From Sungkyunkwania multivorans (GTDB taxonomy: Bacteria; Bacteroidota; Bacteroidia; Flavobacteriales; Flavobacteriaceae), in the NCBI RefSeq assembly GCF_042675645.1, contig NZ_JBHTJH010000004.1, positions 806,001 to 870,000 of the forward strand: a DNA stretch of 64,000 bases, in the 5' to 3' direction. Below, piece by piece: positions 26,931-35,610 of this stretch; position 1 is the first letter of the stretch, and the number at the start of each line of letters is the position of its first letter. Under the pieces are notes generated by a model. That model saw nothing but the letters and a program-made list of their open reading frames with translations, did no database searches and was not told the DNA's origin. Made by a program: the position numbers and the translations under genes.

Positions 26931-27677
26931 ATGAAGTCACATAGATTACTTGCATTCTTGCTTATATCTTCCTTGGTTTTTTATGTCATAGCATCTGCGA
27001 TGTATGATATTTTTCTAATTCGTTTAAGCAGAGTAATTCTTCTTCCTTCGATCATTCTTTGGTATTTGAATAGAGAGAAATTGATAAGCTGGAGTTTTGT
27101 TTCTTTCCTTATATTTTCTCTAATTGGGCATTGTTTTTTGCTAGCTTTGAATTTGGGGCTTACCGATATTTTTGGCTGGACGGTGCTTTTCTACAGTATA
27201 GGAACTATTTCGCTACTGCTATCGATCGTTCCATATTTGGACTTCTCGAAACTAAAGAGTGTTGCAAATATTTTTGTGATGATATTGGTTGTGTTCAGTG
27301 TGTACTTAATGTATTCGACCATCTTATCGATGAGTTCAAGATTATTGGCCATTGACATTTTCTTTCTGGTAGTCTATGGAATCTCCTTGGTCGCAGTAGG
27401 TCTTGGCTCGATCATGTATTACCTGTTATCGGGATCCAATAAGTCGATGTTGATGCTTATTGGGGTAGTAGCCCTTATTCTAGCCGATCTTATTGGGGGA
27501 ATAGAAATGTATTACTTCTCTCACTTTATGCTCATTGTGCTTACCAGAGCTTTTTATATACTGGCATTGGTGGCACTTTATTATTACGCCATAAGCATCG
27601 AGGTCCCAAAATTTGACTCGATCCTTATTGAAGAGGATGAACGAATAACGTCAAACGACGATGGCCCTACCTCCTGA
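26931..27677 (+). CDS. YhhN-like integral membrane protein, third of three
   Basis: 248 aa, about eight helices; the C-terminal 20 residues are acidic and soluble (LIEEDERITSNDD). The second-half pattern GVVALILADLIGGIEMYY carries an Asp at the equivalent site, then ARTRAF-like Y residues (TRAFYILALVALYYYA). Most divergent of the three. A perfect -7 element TATATTTG lies at 26906-26913. The 3' end overlaps the convergent metallophosphatase gene by 27 bases. Confidence 0.68.
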   Translation: MKSHRLLAFLLISSLVFYVIASAMYDIFLIRLSRVILLPSIILWYLNREKLISWSFVSFLIFSLIGHCFLLALNLGLTDIFGWTVLFYSIGTISLLLSIVPYLDFSKLKSVANIFVMILVVFSVYLMYSTILSMSSRLLAIDIFFLVVYGISLVAVGLGSIMYYLLSGSNKSMLMLIGVVALILADLIGGIEMYYFSHFMLIVLTRAFYILALVALYYYAISIEVPKFDSILIEEDERITSNDDGPTS

Positions 27678-28565
27678 ATTTTTTATATTTTTTTCGCTGT
27701 CAAAGTAAAAATCCACTCTCCCCAGATTGATACCATAAGCCCCGACCTGATTGACCAACATCTCTTTTTCCGTCTTGTTTTTAACGATGGTGGGACGGTC
27801 CAAGAAAGTATGTGTATGTCCACCAATGATGAGGTCGATATTTTCGGTCTTTGAAGCCAATTGCAGATCACTCGGCCTTTCACTATTATCATAGCTATAA
27901 CCCAAATGTGAAAGACATACGATCAGGTCGCAACGCTCGTCCTGTTTTAGTATCCGCGAGATATCTTGCGCCACTTCAATCGGATCGTTATAAACGGTTT
28001 CTTTGTATAGTCGTTGGTCTACAAGTCCCGCCAACTTGATCCCAAGGCCAAATACGCCTATCCTAATATCGTCTTTTACAAATACCTTGTAGGGTCTTAC
28101 CGCGGTATCCATGACCGTATTCTTAAAGTCATAGTTGGCGGAAAGCAATTCGAAATCTGCATTGGGCAGCTGTGCGAACAACCCATCGATGCCGTTGTCA
28201 AAATCGTGATTGCCAATGGTCGCTGCATCATATTTTAGCATGCTCATCAGTTTGAATTCCAATTCGCCTCCGTAGAAGTTAAAATAGGGGGTGCCTTGAA
28301 AAATGTCACCAGCATCCAGCAATAAGGTGTTTGGGTTTTCCCTTCTGATTCGCTCGACCAAGGTGGCCCGTCTTGCAACGCCTCCCATATTTGGATTTCG
28401 AGGATGGTTGGCATCGAAGGGATCGATGTGGCTATGGACATCGTTGGTATGTAGGATGGTAATGTGCTTTTGCGTATTCTCCGCACAACTCTGAAGGGTC
28501 ATACCTCCTAAAGATATAAAGGCGCCTGAGGCAGCAGTTCGTTGAATGAAATCTCTTCTTTTCAT
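27651..28565 (-). CDS. 5'-nucleotidase-type metallophosphatase (N-terminal half)
   Basis: Periplasmic metallophosphoesterase equivalent to the N-terminal half of UshA-type 5'-nucleotidases. From ATG 28565 it begins MKRRDFIQRTAAS, a Tat-like signal with twin Arg, and then SLGGMTLQSC. Metal ligands are all visible: TNDVHSH, LDAGDIFQG, TIGNHDFD, LSHLGY and IGGHTHT. It lacks the C-terminal nucleotide-binding domain, which is encoded by the adjacent upstream gene. A longer reading from 28607 uses a non-ATG start and would overlap that gene; I reject it. Confidence 0.92.
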   Translation of the reverse strand: MKRRDFIQRTAASGAFISLGGMTLQSCAENTQKHITILHTNDVHSHIDPFDANHPRNPNMGGVARRATLVERIRRENPNTLLLDAGDIFQGTPYFNFYGGELEFKLMSMLKYDAATIGNHDFDNGIDGLFAQLPNADFELLSANYDFKNTVMDTAVRPYKVFVKDDIRIGVFGLGIKLAGLVDQRLYKETVYNDPIEVAQDISRILKQDERCDLIVCLSHLGYSYDNSERPSDLQLASKTENIDLIIGGHTHTFLDRPTIVKNKTEKEMLVNQVGAYGINLGRVDFYFDSEKNIKNSGGRAIVV

Positions 28566-28572
28566 TGTCAAA

Positions 28573-29346
28573 CTATTTTGTTTTGAGTCTTGTAAAACGC
28601 CCATCAAGCTTCGCAGGAATGGTGTCAGTCTTTAAAAAATGATCGATCATCGCATTGCGTATCTTGTAATCGATATTATATAGATTTACCGGGTCTTTAA
28701 AAAAAACCATATTATCCCCTCCATGCTGAAGATAATCTGAGGTTGCCACGTAGTAATTTCGATGCTCATTAAAAGGCTCCCCGTTTATTTCAAAACTTTT
28801 TATACTGTAGTCTTCGTTCAGTAGGACCTTGACGCCAGATACGGGATGCGCTCGTTTCTTTGATGCCAGGTATTCTAAAAGCTCCTTTACCCTGTTGCCA
28901 GCTAATTCTACAACCACAATGGCATTTTCAAAAGGCATCACCTCATATGCGGTGCGCATGGTCACATCACCTTTGCTGATCGGCGCTCGAATACCACCAT
29001 AATTTAGAAGACTGAAGTCGATATTCTTGGAGGTTCGTTTATTAAAGATCGGATTCCCTTCAAGGATGACAATATCAGCCATAAGGTTTCCTATCGTCGT
29101 TTCCAAATCCCCATCCTTTTTATGCATATCTTTAGGCGCATAGCTGATAATACTGTCCATGGCCTTATTCAAATGCGCTCTAAAAGGAGCGATAAATTCA
29201 TCTATCTCGCTATTGGTAGCTATAGTGTCTTCGATAGGGATTTGTTTACCGATGACCTTCCCAACTTTGGGGCTCTCTTTCTTACATGAAAGAAAGACGC
29301 AAATCAAGATCGTTGGAAGAAGATACTTAAATGAGTTTTTTACCAC
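28573..29346 (-). CDS. Lipoprotein with 5'-nucleotidase C-terminal domain
   Basis: 257-aa lipoprotein (signal peptide to Cys21 in CVFLSC). Residues about 45-250 form the 5_nucleotid_C domain: NLMADIVI, NYGGIRAPISKGDVT, YEVMPFENAIVVVEL, and SDYLQHGGDNMVFF, the latter two forming the nucleotide-binding pocket. It lies upstream of the metallophosphatase half, 7 bases apart, in inverse order to the fused enzyme. Start is GTG at 29346; no ATG precedes the signal peptide. Confidence 0.9.
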   Translation of the reverse strand: MVKNSFKYLLPTILICVFLSCKKESPKVGKVIGKQIPIEDTIATNSEIDEFIAPFRAHLNKAMDSIISYAPKDMHKKDGDLETTIGNLMADIVILEGNPIFNKRTSKNIDFSLLNYGGIRAPISKGDVTMRTAYEVMPFENAIVVVELAGNRVKELLEYLASKKRAHPVSGVKVLLNEDYSIKSFEINGEPFNEHRNYYVATSDYLQHGGDNMVFFKDPVNLYNIDYKIRNAMIDHFLKTDTIPAKLDGRFTRLKTK

Positions 29347-29456
29347 TTTATTAGAGCATTTGTTATTGCGTAAAGATAGGAGGTTTTTTCAGTATTTTTA
29401 AGAATGATCCTTCCCATCTCTGGAAAAGCTGACGTTCACAAATAAAATTGGGACGC

Positions 29457-29660
29457 TCACAAAGTTATTGTCTTGGTGCATGAGGTCGACTTCTTAATTG
29501 AGATGAATCTATCTTCCTCTTCTACTTTTAAAATTGTACAGTTGGAAGACCCAAAGAAGGCCTGAAGAAAGAGCAGTTGTTGATACTTGCTTAGCGTAAA
29601 ATAATATTTTTTATTCAGAGATCCTGAATAGGGTGTTTCCTGATGATAGTCGACTTCCAT
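29457..29660 (-). CDS. Small hypothetical protein, 67 aa
   Basis: From ATG 29660: MEVDYHQETPYSGSLNKKYY and so on to a TGA at 29457-29459. No signal peptide; two cysteines; composition is protein-like (aromatic- and Lys-rich, no simple repeats). It is the only sizeable ORF in the 420-base region between divergent genes, and codon choice resembles its neighbours. No family recognised, no obvious promoter, so it may still be a chance ORF. Confidence 0.4.
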   Translation of the reverse strand: MEVDYHQETPYSGSLNKKYYFTLSKYQQLLFLQAFFGSSNCTILKVEEEDRFISIKKSTSCTKTITL

Positions 29661-29742
29661 AGCTAATTTGTTCTATTTATAACAACTTGTTTTATTTTTA
29701 TAATTATCAAAAGTGAACTAAAATTTCTTAGGGGTTTTTAAT

Positions 29743-29750
29743 TACATTTG
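29743..29750 (+). promoter_or_regulatory. -7 promoter element of DUF6913-dapA
   Basis: TACATTTG, a perfect TAnnTTTG match, 19 bases before the ATG at 29770. Confidence 0.55.
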
Positions 29751-29769
29751 CACGACAATAAATAGTTAG

Positions 29770-30297
29770 ATGATCTTCAAAGGCCTGAAACTTAAATCTG
29801 CTCAGAAATTCATTAAAAGTCAATTGGCCAAAAAGGCCGATAACAAAGGATTACAGAGCCAACAAATAGACCGCGTGGGATGTATCGTGGATGCTGATCG
29901 TTTTCCTGCTGTGGAGAAGTTGGATCTTTTATACGAAGCACTAAATCTAAAATCGAACGCGCTTTCCGTCATCTCGTATTTTGAGGACAAAAAACAATCC
30001 CAAGAGTTTTCTGGTCTATCCTTTTGCGATAATGATTTTGGATGGAAGGGAAGTGTAATCGGGGAAGATCTGAAGCAATTTTTGCTTCAGCCGTATGATC
30101 TTTTGATCAACTATTATGATGACAATGGGAAAATAGGGTTGCAATTGGCATCAGTGCATACCAAGAAGTCATTTGCGACGGGTTTCTATGGAATAAATGA
30201 GTCATTGAACGACATCATCATTCATTCTGATATAGAAAGTTATAAAGATTTTATCTTAGAATTAAAAAAATATTTAGAGATTTTAAACAAGATATGA
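29770..30297 (+). CDS. DUF6913 family protein
   Basis: 175-aa cytoplasmic protein of the flavobacterial DUF6913 family, usually found just upstream of dapA. Central blocks VGCIVDADRFPAVEKLDLLY and FCDNDFGWKGSV and the C-terminal YKDFILELKKYLEIL are as in the family. Function unknown. Its TGA overlaps the dapA start as ATGA, so the two are translationally coupled and it may matter for lysine or peptidoglycan precursor synthesis (inference). Confidence 0.82.
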   Translation: MIFKGLKLKSAQKFIKSQLAKKADNKGLQSQQIDRVGCIVDADRFPAVEKLDLLYEALNLKSNALSVISYFEDKKQSQEFSGLSFCDNDFGWKGSVIGEDLKQFLLQPYDLLINYYDDNGKIGLQLASVHTKKSFATGFYGINESLNDIIIHSDIESYKDFILELKKYLEILNKI

Positions 30298-31175
30298 CCA
30301 TGAATAAACTCCATGGAACAGGGGTGGCCCTCGTAACACCATTTAAGAATGACGGGCACATAGATTTTGACGCGATCCAACGCTTGGTGAATTTTGTCAT
30401 AGATGGGGGTGTTGAATACTTGGTGGCTCTTGGCACCACCGCAGAGACCGCTACCATTACGAAGGACGAAAAAAAATCGATCTTGGCAGCGATCAAATCT
30501 GCTAACGACAATAGGGTTCCAATGGTCATAGGTATCGGTGGAAATAATACGGCGCAGGTGGTCGATGAGATTCAAAATACGGACCTCACGGATTTCGAGG
30601 CTGTCCTTTCTGTATCTCCCGCCTACAACAAACCGACGCAAGAAGGTATTTACCAGCACTTCAAGAAAGTCGCTGAGGCGTCCTCAAAGCCGGTAATCAT
30701 TTATAATGTCCCTGGGCGGACGGCTTCTAACATTGAGCCAATTACCGTCGTTCGTTTGGCAAATGACTTTAAAAATATCATAGGTATTAAAGAAGCTAAA
30801 GGCGATATGGTGCAGGCCATGCGCATCTTAAGGGAGGTCCCAAAAGAATTCATGGTGATCTCGGGCGACGATATGATGGCGTTACCCATGGTTTTGGCAG
30901 GCGGCGCTGGTGTCATATCAGTGATAGGAGAAGGGATTCCTAAAGAATTTTCAGAGATGATACGGTTGGGGCTGAAGGGTAAAGAAAAGGAAGCCTTTGA
31001 TATCCAGTACCGAATGATGTCGGGGATCGATATGATCTTTGAGGAAGGAAACCCTGCGGGTATCAAAGCCCTACTCAATAAGCGAGGAATATGTGGAACG
31101 GCGGTACGCTTACCATTGGTCGCTGCCAGCGAGGGACTGCAACAGCGAATAGCACACTTCGTCGAAAAATTATAA
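30294..31175 (+). CDS. dapA: 4-hydroxy-tetrahydrodipicolinate synthase DapA
   Basis: Condenses pyruvate with aspartate semialdehyde in the lysine/diaminopimelate pathway. 293-aa TIM barrel with LGTTAETAT (residues 46-54), Tyr137 in IIYNVPGRT, and Schiff-base Lys166 in IIGIKEAKGD. ATG 30294 overlaps the upstream stop; a second ATG is two codons later. Ends in a strong terminator at 31195-31230. Confidence 0.97.
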   Translation: MTMNKLHGTGVALVTPFKNDGHIDFDAIQRLVNFVIDGGVEYLVALGTTAETATITKDEKKSILAAIKSANDNRVPMVIGIGGNNTAQVVDEIQNTDLTDFEAVLSVSPAYNKPTQEGIYQHFKKVAEASSKPVIIYNVPGRTASNIEPITVVRLANDFKNIIGIKEAKGDMVQAMRILREVPKEFMVISGDDMMALPMVLAGGAGVISVIGEGIPKEFSEMIRLGLKGKEKEAFDIQYRMMSGIDMIFEEGNPAGIKALLNKRGICGTAVRLPLVAASEGLQQRIAHFVEKL

Positions 31176-31194
31176 CTCAATTCATACTTTATCA

Positions 31195-31230
31195 ATGGTT
31201 CACAAGGATTTTGTGAACCATTTCTTTTAT
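31195..31230 (+). terminator. dapA terminator
   Basis: Perfect 12-bp stem AATGGTTCACAA / TTGTGAACCATT (31195-31206, 31212-31223) with a 5-base loop, followed by TCTTTTAT. Confidence 0.88.
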
Positions 31231-31261
31231 ATTTCAACATCAACGTATTAGGTAGTGTGCA

Positions 31262-32182
31262 ATGGCTAAAAAAGTTATAGACCCAGGACTGGGTACGGCA
31301 TCGGTGGCGGATGCCAAGCGAATGGTGAACAAGGATGGGACTTTCAACATAGCACATGTCAATCACCGTGGGCGTATTTTTTCTGCCTACAAATACCTGA
31401 TCAGTATTTCCTGGGGGAGATTCTTTTTTATAGTGGTGTTGGGATATATTGTGATCAATTCGATCTTTGCGGCTCTTTATGTCATTGCAGGGATCGAGAA
31501 CATCATACCCCCAAGTGGTGACGTGTTGAAGGATTTCTTAAATGCCTTCTTCTTTTCTTCCCAAACCATAACTACGGTAGGTTATGGCGCTATGGCTCCA
31601 AAGGGACTGGCCGCCGGATGGATCTCGACATTTGAGGCGCTCATTGGCTTGCTAAGTTTTTCTTTCATTACAGGATTGCTATATGGAAGGTTCGCTAAAC
31701 CTAGGGCGAGTATCGTTTTTAGCAAACATATGATCTACCGTGACTTCAATAATGGAAAGGCCATCATGTTTCGTCTGATGAACCGCAGGACAAATGTAAT
31801 GATCCAGCCCAGAGTAAAAGTGACACTTTCAATTTCTGAGGAGAAGAATGGAGAATTTTCGCGTAGTTTCTATCAGCTTCAATTGGAAAGAGACGCTATT
31901 ACCTATATGCCCATCACTTGGACCATAGTTCATCCGCTCGATGATCAAAGCCCACTTTCAAAATTTTCTAAGGAGCAATTGAAAAAGCTGAATGCCGAAT
32001 TGGTTATCCTGGCAAGTTACTATGATGAAACCTTTAATCAAGTGGTGCATCAAGTACATTCCTATTTGCTGAGCGAAACCGAACTGGACAGACATTTTGA
32101 AAAGGCCTTCTATTTTGATGAAGATGGCGTAACAACTCTCGACCATAAAAGGTTGAGCAAAACAACTGCTATCGAACGTTAA
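31262..32182 (+). CDS. Inward-rectifier-type potassium channel (KirBac)
   Basis: 306-aa homologue of eukaryotic Kir channels. A slide helix and first membrane helix (about 50-78), pore helix and selectivity filter TTVGYG at 104-109, second helix (115-142), then a cytoplasmic beta-rich Kir domain (150-290; FRLMNRRTNVM, LPI-like YMPITWTIVHPLDDQSPL). All features of an intact tetrameric K+ channel are present. It has its own likely promoter (TATATTTC, 7/8) after the dapA terminator. Gating ligand unknown. Confidence 0.94.
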   Translation: MAKKVIDPGLGTASVADAKRMVNKDGTFNIAHVNHRGRIFSAYKYLISISWGRFFFIVVLGYIVINSIFAALYVIAGIENIIPPSGDVLKDFLNAFFFSSQTITTVGYGAMAPKGLAAGWISTFEALIGLLSFSFITGLLYGRFAKPRASIVFSKHMIYRDFNNGKAIMFRLMNRRTNVMIQPRVKVTLSISEEKNGEFSRSFYQLQLERDAITYMPITWTIVHPLDDQSPLSKFSKEQLKKLNAELVILASYYDETFNQVVHQVHSYLLSETELDRHFEKAFYFDEDGVTTLDHKRLSKTTAIER

Positions 32183-32268
32183 AAGTATGATAAAGTCATT
32201 TTTTCTCAGGAAATGGACGCTATTTTAGCCATTACAAAAATACTTTTTAAAAATCCGCTTTAAATACC

Positions 32269-32276
32269 TAATTTTG
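32269..32276 (+). promoter_or_regulatory. -7 promoter element of bamD, near-leaderless
   Basis: TAATTTTG matches TAnnTTTG and ends 4 bases before the annotated ATG at 32281; the in-frame ATG at 32293 would leave a short leader. Confidence 0.55.
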
Positions 32277-32280
32277 CCCG

Positions 32281-33093
32281 ATGTTTAAATTTATGAGAAA
32301 TTTAATTTGTTTAATCGGCATTCTAGTACTTGGCACTTCATGCAGCGAGTATCAAGATGCATTGAAATCGACAGATGTAAAGTTAAAATACGATCTTGCC
32401 GAAAAGTTATATAATGAGGGCGATTACAAAAAGGCCAACCGTCTTTTTGAGCAGATCGCTCCCAAGTTTGCGGGCAAACCTCAAGGAGAAAGAGTCGTAT
32501 ATTTTATGGCAGATTCTTATTATAAAACAGAGGACTTTTACCTTGCTGGGTATCAGTTCGACCGTTTTTCAAGATCATATCCAAGAAGTGAGAAAGCTGA
32601 GACCGCAGCATTTTTGGGAGCAAAGAGCTATTATCAGTTATCACCGAGATATAGCATAGACCAAAAAGAAACGATTCAGGCGATCGACAAGCTTCAGTCG
32701 TTCATCAATAGTTATCCCAACTCTCCCGATCTGCCCGAGGCCAATAATATGGTACAAGAGCTTCAGGTAAAGTTGGAGAAAAAGGCCTTTGAGATCGCTA
32801 AACAATATAATACTATCAGAGATTATAAATCGGCCATCAAGGCATTCGACAATTTCATTGCCGACTATCCTGGAACTCCCTATCGAGAGAAGGCGCTGTA
32901 CTACAAATTGCACTCGTCATATACCTTGGCAATTAACAGTTTTGAAGTACTGAAGCCAGAGCGCCTTAGAGAAGCTAAATTGGCCTACAATAACTTTACT
33001 CGTTATTACAGTGAATCGGAATACATGGATGAGGTGGAAGAGATGGGAGCCGATATTGATAAGGAACTAGAAAATATTCAAGATAAAATTTAA
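32281..33093 (+). CDS. bamD: Outer membrane assembly lipoprotein BamD
   Basis: 270-aa lipoprotein component of the beta-barrel assembly machine. Signal peptide with Cys21 in LGTSC, then TPR repeats: LAEKLYNEGDYKKANRLFEQ, YKTEDFYLAGYQFDRFSRSY, IQAIDKLQSFINSYPNS and YKSAIKAFDNFIADYPGTPY. Length and order match flavobacterial BamD. Alternative start at ATG 32293 (MRNLICL) gives an equally good signal peptide and would fit better with the promoter position. First gene of bamD - rpoZ - coaBC - DUF4835. Confidence 0.95.
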   Translation: MFKFMRNLICLIGILVLGTSCSEYQDALKSTDVKLKYDLAEKLYNEGDYKKANRLFEQIAPKFAGKPQGERVVYFMADSYYKTEDFYLAGYQFDRFSRSYPRSEKAETAAFLGAKSYYQLSPRYSIDQKETIQAIDKLQSFINSYPNSPDLPEANNMVQELQVKLEKKAFEIAKQYNTIRDYKSAIKAFDNFIADYPGTPYREKALYYKLHSSYTLAINSFEVLKPERLREAKLAYNNFTRYYSESEYMDEVEEMGADIDKELENIQDKI

Positions 33094-33104
33094 AAGCAAC
33101 GCGC

Positions 33105-33428
33105 ATGGACGTTAAGAATTCTAATGCCCCAGTTAGTACAACGACGATTGACAAGAACAAATTCGACAGACCGACGGATAATATTTATGAAGCTATTTCC
33201 GTAGTGTCGAAAAGAGCGACGCAGATCAATTCAGAGATCAAGAAGGAATTGCTTGAAAAGCTAGACGAATTTGCGACCTACAACGACAGCTTGGAAGAAG
33301 TATTCGAGAACAAGGAACAGATCGAAGTTTCAAAGTTCTATGAAAAATTACCAAAACCCCACGCACTAGCGGTTCAAGAGTGGTTGGAAGATAAGATCTA
33401 CTACAGAAATACCGAAAAAGAAGATTAG
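33105..33428 (+). CDS. rpoZ: RNA polymerase omega subunit (RpoZ)
   Basis: 107-aa omega subunit of RNA polymerase. The conserved omega core is NIYEAISVVSKRATQINSEI (residues about 27-46). Followed by an acidic helical tail of Bacteroidota type ending WLEDKIYYRNTEKED. It sits 11 bases after bamD and 4 bases before coaBC, as in other flavobacteria. Confidence 0.92.
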   Translation: MDVKNSNAPVSTTTIDKNKFDRPTDNIYEAISVVSKRATQINSEIKKELLEKLDEFATYNDSLEEVFENKEQIEVSKFYEKLPKPHALAVQEWLEDKIYYRNTEKED

Positions 33429-33432
33429 ACCC

Positions 33433-34644
33433 ATGTCTGTGTTTAGCGGTAAGAACATCCTTCTCGGGATCACCGGTGGAATCGCCGCATACAAGACAGC
33501 TTCTTTGGTACGACTTTTTATAAAGGCAGGTGCACAGGTGCAAGTCATTTTGACACCTGCCGCTAAAGATTTCATCACACCGCTTACCTTATCCACACTT
33601 TCTAAGAGACCCGTATTGTCATCATTCATCGACGAGGAGAATGAGAATGCTGTATGGAACAACCATGTCGATCTTGGTCTTTGGGCCGATTATATGGTCA
33701 TCGCTCCGGCCACGGCAAATACGCTGTCTAAAATGGTGACGGGAAATTGTGACAATTTCTTAATGGCCGTATATGCCTCGGCAAAATGCCCTGTATATTT
33801 TGCTCCTGCAATGGATCTGGACATGTACAAACATCCGTCTACAAAAGAGAATTTTGAAAAATTGGAGCGCTATGGAAATGTGATGATTCCGGCAACCAGT
33901 GGAGAATTGGCCAGTGGCTTGATCGGAGAAGGTAGAATGGCCGAACCCGAGGACATCTTAGAATTCATCTCCAAAGATATCCTTAGCAAACTTCCCTTAA
34001 GAAATAAAAAAGTGCTAATAACTGCAGGTCCGACATACGAAGCGATCGACCCTGTTCGTTTTATAGGCAACCATTCTTCTGGAAAAATGGGGTTCGAGTT
34101 GGCAAAAGAAGCCGCTAATCTTGGAGCTCAAGTATTTTTGGTGACTGGGCCAACGCATCAATTTGTTGAACATTCATCAATCGAAGTGATCCCTGTGGTA
34201 AGCGCAGAAGAAATGTACAAAGCGGCGCACGATGTCTATGATGTTGTTGATATTGCCATCTTATCTGCGGCTGTAGCAGATTATCGGCCAAAGAATGTCG
34301 CAGCGCAAAAGATCAAAAAGCATGAGGCCGCCATGCGCATCGATCTCGAGCCAACCAAGGATATTCTAGCCTCTTTTGGAGAGAAGAAAGAAAGACAATA
34401 TTTAGTTGGATTTGCGTTAGAGACCGAAAACGAACTAGCGAATGCCAAGTCCAAACTCAATAAAAAGAATTTAGACGCCATCGTGCTCAATTCGTTGAAA
34501 GACAAAGGCGCAGGCTTCGGGAAAGCGACCAACAAAGTGACGATCATCGACAAGGAGCAAGGTGTGCAAGAATTTGACTTGAAAAGCAAAACTGAGGTTG
34601 CTCAAGATATATTCAAAACCATCCTAAAAAATATCAATGCGTAA
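33433..34644 (+). CDS. coaBC: Bifunctional CoaBC (PPC decarboxylase / PPC synthetase)
   Basis: 403-aa enzyme making 4'-phosphopantetheine in coenzyme A synthesis. N-terminal flavin decarboxylase CoaC: GITGGIAAYK, the active-site His in NNHVDLG, substrate loop APAMDLDMYKHP. C-terminal synthetase CoaB: ITAGPTYEAIDPVRFIGNHS and SAAVADYRPKN, with the dimer-loop Lys in KKHEAAMRIDLEPTKDIL-type sequence. Its stop overlaps the start of the DUF4835 gene by 8 bases. Confidence 0.97.
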   Translation: MSVFSGKNILLGITGGIAAYKTASLVRLFIKAGAQVQVILTPAAKDFITPLTLSTLSKRPVLSSFIDEENENAVWNNHVDLGLWADYMVIAPATANTLSKMVTGNCDNFLMAVYASAKCPVYFAPAMDLDMYKHPSTKENFEKLERYGNVMIPATSGELASGLIGEGRMAEPEDILEFISKDILSKLPLRNKKVLITAGPTYEAIDPVRFIGNHSSGKMGFELAKEAANLGAQVFLVTGPTHQFVEHSSIEVIPVVSAEEMYKAAHDVYDVVDIAILSAAVADYRPKNVAAQKIKKHEAAMRIDLEPTKDILASFGEKKERQYLVGFALETENELANAKSKLNKKNLDAIVLNSLKDKGAGFGKATNKVTIIDKEQGVQEFDLKSKTEVAQDIFKTILKNINA

Positions 34645-35527
34645 ATTCATCCTACTTCTTATTTTTTTTTCAGGCGCTAATATCGCCTTGGCGCAAGAAT
34701 TGAATTGTACCGTCTCGGTAAATTCAGACTTTGTGAATCAGACCAATCAACAGATATTCAAGACCTTGGAGCGTGAACTTACGGACTATGTGAATAAGAC
34801 CAAATGGACGGAAACCAAATACGCCACTCAAGAACGGATCAATTGCAGCATGGTCATCAACGTAAGCGAATACCAAAATGATCAATTTACGGCAACGCTT
34901 CAGGTGCAAGCGGCAAGACCGGTATATGGTTCTACCTACGAGACGCCGACCTTGAATTTTCAGGATGGCGACTTTACTTTTAGATACCTCGAGTTTCAAC
35001 CGTTGGTATTCAACCCCAACACCTTCGAGTCTAATCTTACATCGGTCATTACATTCTATGTTTACATCATTTTAGGAATCGATGCAGACACCTTTCAACT
35101 CAATGGAGGGCGGGAACATTTTAACCAAGCCCAGAAGATCGCCAACTTGGCACAATCCTCTGGTTTTGGTGGGTGGAATCAAGACGGAAACTTAAGGAAT
35201 CGCTATTGGCTCATCGACAATCTTAAATCGAACACCTTCAAAGAATATCATACTGTTATGTATCAATATCACAGGTATGGTCTAGACAGGATGCACGATA
35301 ATCCAAAGCAGGCAAAGCAGAAGATCGCTAGTAGCTTGCGCCTATTTGACATTATCAATAATCGCAGACCAAACGCTTTCCTGATCCAGATATTCTTTGA
35401 TGCCAAAAGCGATGAAATACAAGGAATTTTCTCCGATGGTCCTTCGATAAACATTGTACAAACAAAGGATATTCTCAATAGGGTAGCACCCTTCTTTGCA
35501 AGTAAATGGGAAAGTATCAAATTCTAA
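34637..35527 (+). CDS. DUF4835 family exported protein (PorD-type)
   Basis: 296 aa; signal peptide ends ALAQ with mature Gln. The body matches the DUF4835 family found between coaBC and recN in flavobacteria; newer annotations call it type IX secretion protein PorD, which I recall but cannot verify here. Blocks: LNCTVSVNSDFV, RPVYGSTYETPTLNFQD, ITFYVYIILGIDADTF and the C-terminal DAKSDEIQGIFSDGPS. Overlapping start with coaBC suggests coupling. Two T9SS cargo proteins nearby agree with a secretion role. Confidence 0.83.
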   Translation: MRKFILLLIFFSGANIALAQELNCTVSVNSDFVNQTNQQIFKTLERELTDYVNKTKWTETKYATQERINCSMVINVSEYQNDQFTATLQVQAARPVYGSTYETPTLNFQDGDFTFRYLEFQPLVFNPNTFESNLTSVITFYVYIILGIDADTFQLNGGREHFNQAQKIANLAQSSGFGGWNQDGNLRNRYWLIDNLKSNTFKEYHTVMYQYHRYGLDRMHDNPKQAKQKIASSLRLFDIINNRRPNAFLIQIFFDAKSDEIQGIFSDGPSINIVQTKDILNRVAPFFASKWESIKF

Positions 35528-35551
35528 ACAGCAGGAACTGATAATGCTTGT

Positions 35552-35581
35552 TTGATTATCCTGTAAACTCGCTTATATTTG
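35552..35581 (+). promoter_or_regulatory. recN promoter (-33 and -7)
   Basis: TTG at 35552-35554, 19-base spacer, TATATTTG at 35574-35581: a full Bacteroidota promoter. The leader to GTG 35611 is about 24 bases. Confidence 0.7.
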
Positions 35582-35610
35582 ATATGCTAATATAATGTAT
35601 CCTTTATTCT

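Noticed and set aside
28566..28607. Longer N-terminus of the metallophosphatase
   Set aside because: Uses a non-ATG start, overlaps the upstream gene and disrupts the Tat-like signal beginning at MKRRDF.
30701..31366. 221-codon minus-strand ORF
   Set aside because: Antisense to dapA and the start of the Kir gene and crosses the dapA terminator.
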